A stretch of DNA of 23,820 nt, taken from contig JBNGIQ010008818.1 of assembly GCA_049999765.1 (NCBI GenBank), forward strand, positions 1 to 23,820. Direction: 5' to 3'. The DNA is from Phaeoceros laevis (Eukaryota > Anthocerotophyta > Anthocerotopsida > Notothyladales). Under the pieces are notes generated by a model, which saw nothing but the letters and a program-made list of their open reading frames with translations, ran no database searches and was not told the origin of the DNA. Below, piece by piece: positions 18,921 through 23,820 of this stretch. Both the position numbers and the translations under genes were made by a program. How positions within the stretch are numbered: position 1 is the first letter of the stretch; the number at the start of each line of letters is the position of its first letter.

Positions 18921-20416
18921 ATGGCAGCACCAAGCAGAGCAGCGCTGTTCAATTTTCCAGCGGCATCTTGTAAGAACCTGAGTCAGTCCTTGATGTGTTC
19001 CAAGATCCCTCATTTGAAGTGGCATGCTTCTTCCAGCAGAGGTACTGTGAACTTCGGTCATGCATCTACAATTGCGAAAAATGGCGAAACATGTCGCCCA
19101 TGACTGACCCGTGGCAATCAGATGAGGAACAGGAAGTGAGGCTGCGTCAGGCCGTCCTTTATACGATGCCTTGCTGGTGGATGTAGGAGGAACATTACTC
19201 GAAACCTCACGCCCTGTGCCTGAGGTGTATGCTGCCATTGGAGCCAAGTATGGTACGCAGCGAGTATTTTCAGCCTTTGCAGAAACCCTTTGCGAGGGTT
19301 TTGACTGGAGTGTTGCCTTTCTCTGGACCTGTGGCATTTTCAGGTCTCAAGGTATCGCCGGATGATATCAAGCAGGGATTTAAGAAAGCCTTTGCTAAGC
19401 CATGGCCAGAGCGGTTGCGATATGAGGTTCTGGTGGACAAGGGATGCCTGTATTCAGTGGTTCCTATTGGGGTCTCACCCCCTCTGATTAACCAACATCA
19501 GGAACTTTTTCATGCATGACACAGGGGGACGGAAGACCCTTTTGGAGGTTTGCTGTAGCAACTGCCACAGGCTGTGCTGATGCCAACTACTTTGAGGATT
19601 TATATCAAGTGAGCTCACCGACATGCAGAGGGAGAATTGACTATGTCCATTTCTACCACTGACGGTCTGGATGCTGTTCCTACAGCATTTTGCAAGTGGT
19701 GATGCTTGGTCAGTGTCTGAGGGAGCCAAGGAGGCCCTGACTTTACTGAGAGACGCAGGAGGTGAGTGGGGTTTGGGATTTTCCTCTGTCGCTGCTTAGG
19801 ATCATCAGTTCCCAGCCGATACTTATGTGCAGGAATTGTTGGGTGACAGTGAAGCTGGCGGTGGTTTCCAACTTCGACACGAGATTACGGCCAGTTTTGC
19901 GAGACCTTGAAGTTGACACTCTGTGAGTTCCAGCAGTTGCATGCTATGCGACGCGATGCTGTGTGAATATCAAAAGGTTGGCCATGGATGAAGCAGGTGG
20001 TGGGTGGGCTGCAGGTTTGACGCTGTTATTGTGTCATCAGAAATTGGCTACGAGAAACCCTCCCCACATATCTTTCAGGCTGCCCTGGGTAAGGATGTGC
20101 TATTGGCTTAATGATCAAAGTCATTTTGAGTCAGGTTCTGACAGTGTAGGCTGGTACAGTGGAACTGGGCATTCAAGCAAGTGCAGCTGTGCACGTTGGA
20201 GATGACCTGGTTGCGGACAAACAGGGTGCAAACGCTGTCGGGATGGATGCCTGGTGTGCTGTAGCAGACATGTCTTTGCATGACTTCTTGATGCTTTCTC
20301 AATCACCGTTTCAAATATGCTAACGCTTTGTTCTCAGGCTTTGGAAGAAAGAAGTCAGAACTTTTGAGGAAATTGCCAACCGTATCCTCAAACCCGTGAA
20401 AGCGGAGCTGACATGA
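18921..20416 (+). CDS. HAD-superfamily hydrolase, predicted organelle-targeted
   Basis: Nine exons: 18921-19041, 19151-19252, 19344-19426, 19525-19608, 19686-19761, 19850-19922, 20015-20088, 20160-20253 and 20338-20416, totalling 261 residues with every phase agreeing. Residues 1-40 (MAAPSRAALFNF...), rich in Ser, Ala and Lys with few acids, look like a chloroplast or mitochondrial transit peptide. HAD motifs: I at D51 (LLVDVGGTLLE), II at S162 (AVVSNFDTR), III at K194 (IGYEKPSPHIF) and IV at D219/D220 (VHVGDDLVADKQGAN). The cap includes GDGRPFWRFAVATATGC, as in plant REG-2-like/HDHD3-like proteins. The usual second Asp of motif I (D-x-D) is Gly53, as in some members of this subfamily, so catalysis may be weak or altered. 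The substrate is unknown. Confidence 0.95.
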
Positions 20417-21325
20417 GAGGAGGTACTCATCCCCAAAGATGCGGAACGTGAGGACTCGGAAAGTGGCAACGGAGGGGAGCCTTCTTGCAATTTATCCACT
20501 AAATGACTTCTAAATTAGCCTGACATCAATGATCAAACTGATGGAGGGTAGAAGGGAAAGGACTTATTAACTCCTAACCGACACCAATCTAAACGATTGG
20601 AGCGGGTTGCAGGCATTTGCAGGCTGGACCAGGTTGGAATGAGGTGGGAGTTGATAGCAAACGCACCTGACTCTTTGATGGAACTTGCAGCTTATCAGAG
20701 TTCAGAGGGAGACCGGTTGATTATCTTTGTGAAAGGAGTCAGAGAAGGCAACTTCATCTGCCTACTTTTGCACGCACTGCACAAAAAAATAGCCCTGATG
20801 GACGGATGCAGGTTTTCTTGCTTTCAATGTCCTTGACGGGACTTTGGCACACTCTCCTATGCTTGAATATGAACACCTCTCTGGGTATCCATGTAGGAAC
20901 ATGTGCTGCTGACAGCCTCATTTGGACTTTCCACCTTTACCAGTTGCTTGTGTTTCCAGCTAGTCTCAGTAGATAGCTCGGGTGAGTACTCCCATACTTC
21001 TGTAGGCGAGGGATCCTGACAGAGAGTACTTCCTGTTAACATGGCAGAGCTGTAGATGCAGGTGACACCGTCTCAAAGCTTATGAATGCAAAGGCTGTTA
21101 CCGTCTCAAAGCTTATGTATGTAAAGGCACCTGAAATGTTCCAAAAGCTATCTCAAATTATGTTTGGTCGCAGCACAGGATGCAGTTGTTATGAGTAAGT
21201 ACTGTATCCCACTGTATGGACAAGTTGAAAAACCCGTGCTTCACGGTTCCATGTGGACTCTTCGCAGGTCTAGATTTGACATTCCATGAACCGTATGCCC
21301 TACCCTAACGTCTAGCAAGTCCTGG
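20417..21325 (+). other. Gene-poor interval with a possible exon remnant
   Basis: After an acceptor-like GGCATTTGCAG (20622) the plus strand reads LDQVGMRWELIANAPDSL and GDRLIIFVKGVREGNFICL to about 20780. It is reminiscent of one kelch-type blade of plant F-box/kelch proteins. No start and no continuing exon are seen. It is probably a fragment; the family call is tentative. Confidence 0.3.
21067..21132 (+). repeat. 33-bp tandem repeat, two copies
   Basis: ACCGTCTCAAAGCTTATG starts at 21067 and again at 21100, a period of 33 with a few differences at the end of the unit. Confidence 0.9.
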
Positions 21326-22851
21326 GTGTCTTGTTTCCTACCAGATCATGTGCTGGGAGAAGAACACCCTCCTTCCCTTGCTGACCTTGAGGAGTACCTA
21401 GGCCTGTTCACAGCTGCAAACTGCAGCTACAACGGCCACACACATTCCCACGGCCCAACAAAGCTTGTTGTATCTTCATTTTACAAGAGCAGCGACCTGC
21501 CCTCTCGTTTCTTACTCCTACAGCGTAATGATAGCAAGCCGCAGAAATCTGCAATTGCACCTTCCTTGTCCTTGTTGGCTCGGAGGGATAGTTCTTATAG
21601 ATGTCTGCCGCTAGGAGAGGAGATATTCCACAGTGCATTACTACTTGAAGGGTGCGTGCCCGCTGGTTCGAGGAGCAATTAAAGAGGACTGTTATATGCA
21701 TCGCTGGTTGATTGATTGATAGGATGGCAACCTGGGAATTAGTACGGTCTCCAGGAGCATGGTGCTGTCAAACGAACGATGCCTTCTACTTGCACCTAAG
21801 ATCCATCCCTTGCTCTTCGCCTCAGGCTGCTGCCTCAGACATGTGCCTCCTCTTCCAAGTCACTAATAAATAGAGAGATCCTCCTCGGGCAAGAACGACT
21901 ACAACAATGTGTAAAAGTATCTCAAGTACAGGGCAGCATTAGCCCTCGAGCACGAACGCCATCTACGTCGCACATTTACGCTACTTTTTCCTAGACAGTA
22001 ACGCAAGGGACTAGCATTAGGAAGCGTATGGATCTAGGTGGTTCGGATTATCGTGGAAACGCCTTTCTCGTCTTTCAGGATCTCTTGGGGCTGGTTGCAA
22101 TGAATACCCCACATCGCTTTGGTCATTTATGTCTCCCCACCCTCGGTACTTGAACCTTCTGCCTTCCCACTGGAAGTACAGCAGCCGTGTGTTCAGCACT
22201 CAGCGAACATAGCGAACCATTCTTTCGCCTTTTACTAAAGAATACCGTGCGCGGGACACGAATATCGGCCTACTACAATTTTTGGGGCAGACTCTTCGGA
22301 GTCTTACAAATCTAAAACTAAAGCGGACAGTAATTAGCCTGGATGTTTCTTACTGTCCAGGTGGGAGAAAATACCTATTGTCGCCCATCAGCTTCCTCCC
22401 TCATAACACAGGGCACACCGGTCTCATTGGCTACGACATGTAGTCTTCATCGCCAAATGATCATCGCCCGCGACTGCCTTGTTGGACAACCCACTAAAGC
22501 TCCGGCCTGAGCGATCCATCAATCAAATCAATTTGAAGCATTTTGAAGTTTGAACAATTGGTGGCCCTTCCGAGTCCTCACACCATATGAGGGCTTACTA
22601 CGAATAAATTACTTGCCCTTTCAAGCTAAGCTATTTACAACAAAATCCCACCTAGAAAGCACAAGTTTGCACTTCAACTACATTGACTAAGACAATGGCT
22701 AAGGCTCCCACCATGTCTACAACTTTAGCTTCAGTCTCCAATGAGGGCACATGCATCAAATGAAGTCCTTGCAGCAAGCTTGAAAATTCAATTCTTGAGA
22801 GTAAATATACATATGGTGCCTAGCAGCAATGCCATAACATCTGGTAGAAGT
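21326..22851. other. Gene-poor interval
   Basis: After an acceptor-like TTTCCTACCAG at 21344 a plus-strand frame (to 21682) reads HPPSLADLEEYLGLF and continues without recognisable features. It has no ATG start, and I would not call it a gene on this evidence. From 21683 to 22851 I see no exon; the part nearest the RING gene should include its 3' end. Confidence 0.35.
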
Positions 22852-22955
22852 TGGCCATGGCCAAGAATTAAACAAGCATGAGCTCATCCTATGCGCGGNN
22901 NNNNNNNNTGGCCATGGCCAAGAATTAAACAAGCATGAGCTCATCCTATGCGCGG
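22852..22955. repeat. 47-bp exact duplication flanking a 10-N gap
   Basis: The stretch from TGGCCATGGCC to TATGCGCGG is identical at 22852-22898 and 22909-22955, with only the gap at 22899-22908 between. It contains the last codons and stop of the RING gene. Most likely two contig ends overlap by 47 bases and were not merged. Confidence 0.95.
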
Positions 22956-23450
22956 ATGATTGCCTTGATGGACTCCCTGCATGTGGGGCATCTCATCACT
23001 TGCAATTTATTTATGCAGGTGCGGCAGTACTGCCCGTGGAAGCACGGGAGCAGCACGTTGTCTAGCGGGTTAGTGTAGCACATGCGGCAAGACTGCGCGT
23101 CTTCTATTTCTCTCATTTTATCCTCCATCCAATCTGTGCAATCTAGCCTCCAGCTGTTGGTTCTCTACTTCCAACCTTCGGTTCTCTACATTTAGCCTTT
23201 GTAGCTCCTTGAAAGCAGCACTTTGCACCCGTTGTTTCTCTACTTCCATCATATTTATCTGCTGCTCAAGTCCTTGAATCTTCAATGCAGCACCAATTTG
23301 TTGTCGCTGAATTTCAAACTCCGAGCTGAAACCACTTCGCACTTCCCGGTTGGAGATATTGTACTCATCGATTTTGAATTCCTGTAGGTCCTGCTTGCAA
23401 TTGCTAGTGCTGGTGCTCCATGCGCTCCCATCGGGAGTCAAAGAACCCAT
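22946..23450 (-). pseudogene. Coiled-coil/RING finger (C3HC4) gene with apparent frameshift
   Basis: The first frame starts at ATG 23450 (MGSLTPDGSAWSTS). It carries a coiled coil (QRQQIGAALKIQGLEQQI, then LQRLNVENRRLEVENQQLEA) and stops at TAA 23118. One frame over, the sequence continues directly into a RING: CRMC, LLPCFHGQYCRTC and MRCPTCRESI, with all eight C3HC4 zinc ligands, ending TAG at 22946. RING domains of this type (CRMC...LLPCxH...CPxCR) act as ubiquitin E3 ligases, often after a coiled coil that dimerises them. The two frames overlap between about 23170 and 23118, so a single-base indel explains the break. No intron signals fit. Given the nearby assembly artefact it may be a sequence error, leaving a normal gene of about 168 residues. 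Confidence 0.75.
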
Positions 23451-23522
23451 AGGAACGTATGGGAGCGGCTGACGAGCGGTGTCGCTCTGCAGGTATGAGC
23501 TCGAGAACTAGATTGTGACGCA

Positions 23523-23820
23523 ATGGTGACCACGCGCGCGAGTGTGGAGGACAAGGGACCCTCAAGAGGGGCTGGTGAGGAAGGCAGACCGCCGGACGGT
23601 AAGGGCGGAACAAGAGGAGAAACTGAAAGTGGAAGGGGCATCGAGAATGCCGAGAATGGCGCCAGTGGTGCCAATGCGGAGGGAAACAACGGGCGGGAGC
23701 AGTCTGGAATGCTGACTGCTGTAGCAGCGGAAGCTGCACAAGCACAAGGAGGGATGCAAAGAGAAGGAACACGTGGGAAACAGATTATGCTTCTGCCGCC
23801 CGTGGTGGTAGAAGACCTGG
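23523..23820 (+). CDS. Partial open frame running off the window
   Basis: From ATG 23523 (MVTTRASVEDKGPSRG) the plus strand is open for 99 codons to the window end. It is rich in Gly, Glu, Ala, Arg and Asn (low complexity) and ends in a more ordered LLPPVVVEDL. It diverges from the RING gene, with 72 bases between ATGs. Low-complexity starts like this are seen in plant retrotransposon gag proteins and in disordered nuclear proteins; I cannot tell which. Confidence 0.4.
   Translation, partial: MVTTRASVEDKGPSRGAGEEGRPPDGKGGTRGETESGRGIENAENGASGANAEGNNGREQSGMLTAVAAEAAQAQGGMQREGTRGKQIMLLPPVVVEDL

Noticed and set aside
22017-22199. Minus-strand 60-codon frame and a possible tRNA-like stretch
   Set aside because: No ATG start, no cloverleaf stems or GTTCRANNC box could be found.
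1-23820. CRISPR arrays, bacterial operons, rRNA or tRNA genes
   Set aside because: No spaced identical repeats of that type and no tRNA/rRNA signatures were seen; gene structure is eukaryotic throughout.

Overview
This window is nuclear DNA of a land plant. The genes have many short introns (about 55 to 200 bases, GT-AG) and close spacing, and the families are plant ones: an F-box gene, plant-type RNase H-like genes, a transit-peptide-bearing HAD hydrolase, a SAP/G-patch protein and the spliceosome subunit SF3B5. Intron size and gene density fit a lycophyte such as Selaginella moellendorffii. That is an inference, since I could run no search. Two runs of N (100 and 10 bases) show it is an assembled draft scaffold.

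Layout. 1-4.8 kb is a repeat-rich stretch. It holds duplicated blocks, a telomere-like inverted repeat around the large gap, a CTGCC microsatellite, an F-box pseudogene broken by a 5-bp duplication, and a truncated copy of the SAP gene fused to local repeats. 5.4-9.1 kb holds two multi-exon minus-strand genes: a SAP plus G-patch protein and a six-finger zinc protein. 9.6-10.7 kb carries a plus-strand gene joining a TFIIS-central-like domain, about five ELKAG repeats and a C4 zinc ribbon. 10.9-15.0 kb is a cluster of three diverged RNase H-like genes. One has lost three of its four catalytic acids. 16.3-18.3 kb is a divergent pair, a coiled-coil gene and SF3B5. 18.9-20.4 kb is a nine-exon HAD-family hydrolase with a predicted organelle transit peptide. 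22.9-23.5 kb is a coiled-coil/RING gene with an apparent frameshift next to an assembly gap. An open reading frame runs off the right end.

The genes do not form one pathway. SF3B5, the G-patch protein and the TFIIS-like protein all relate to RNA production or processing, but nothing in the sequence ties them together. The items most worth following up are the RNase H-like cluster, the TFIIS-like repeat protein, and the half-copy of the SAP gene in which a former intron can be read as coding sequence. Exon models were built by hand from splice signals, reading phase and family resemblance; exon sums were checked to be multiples of three.
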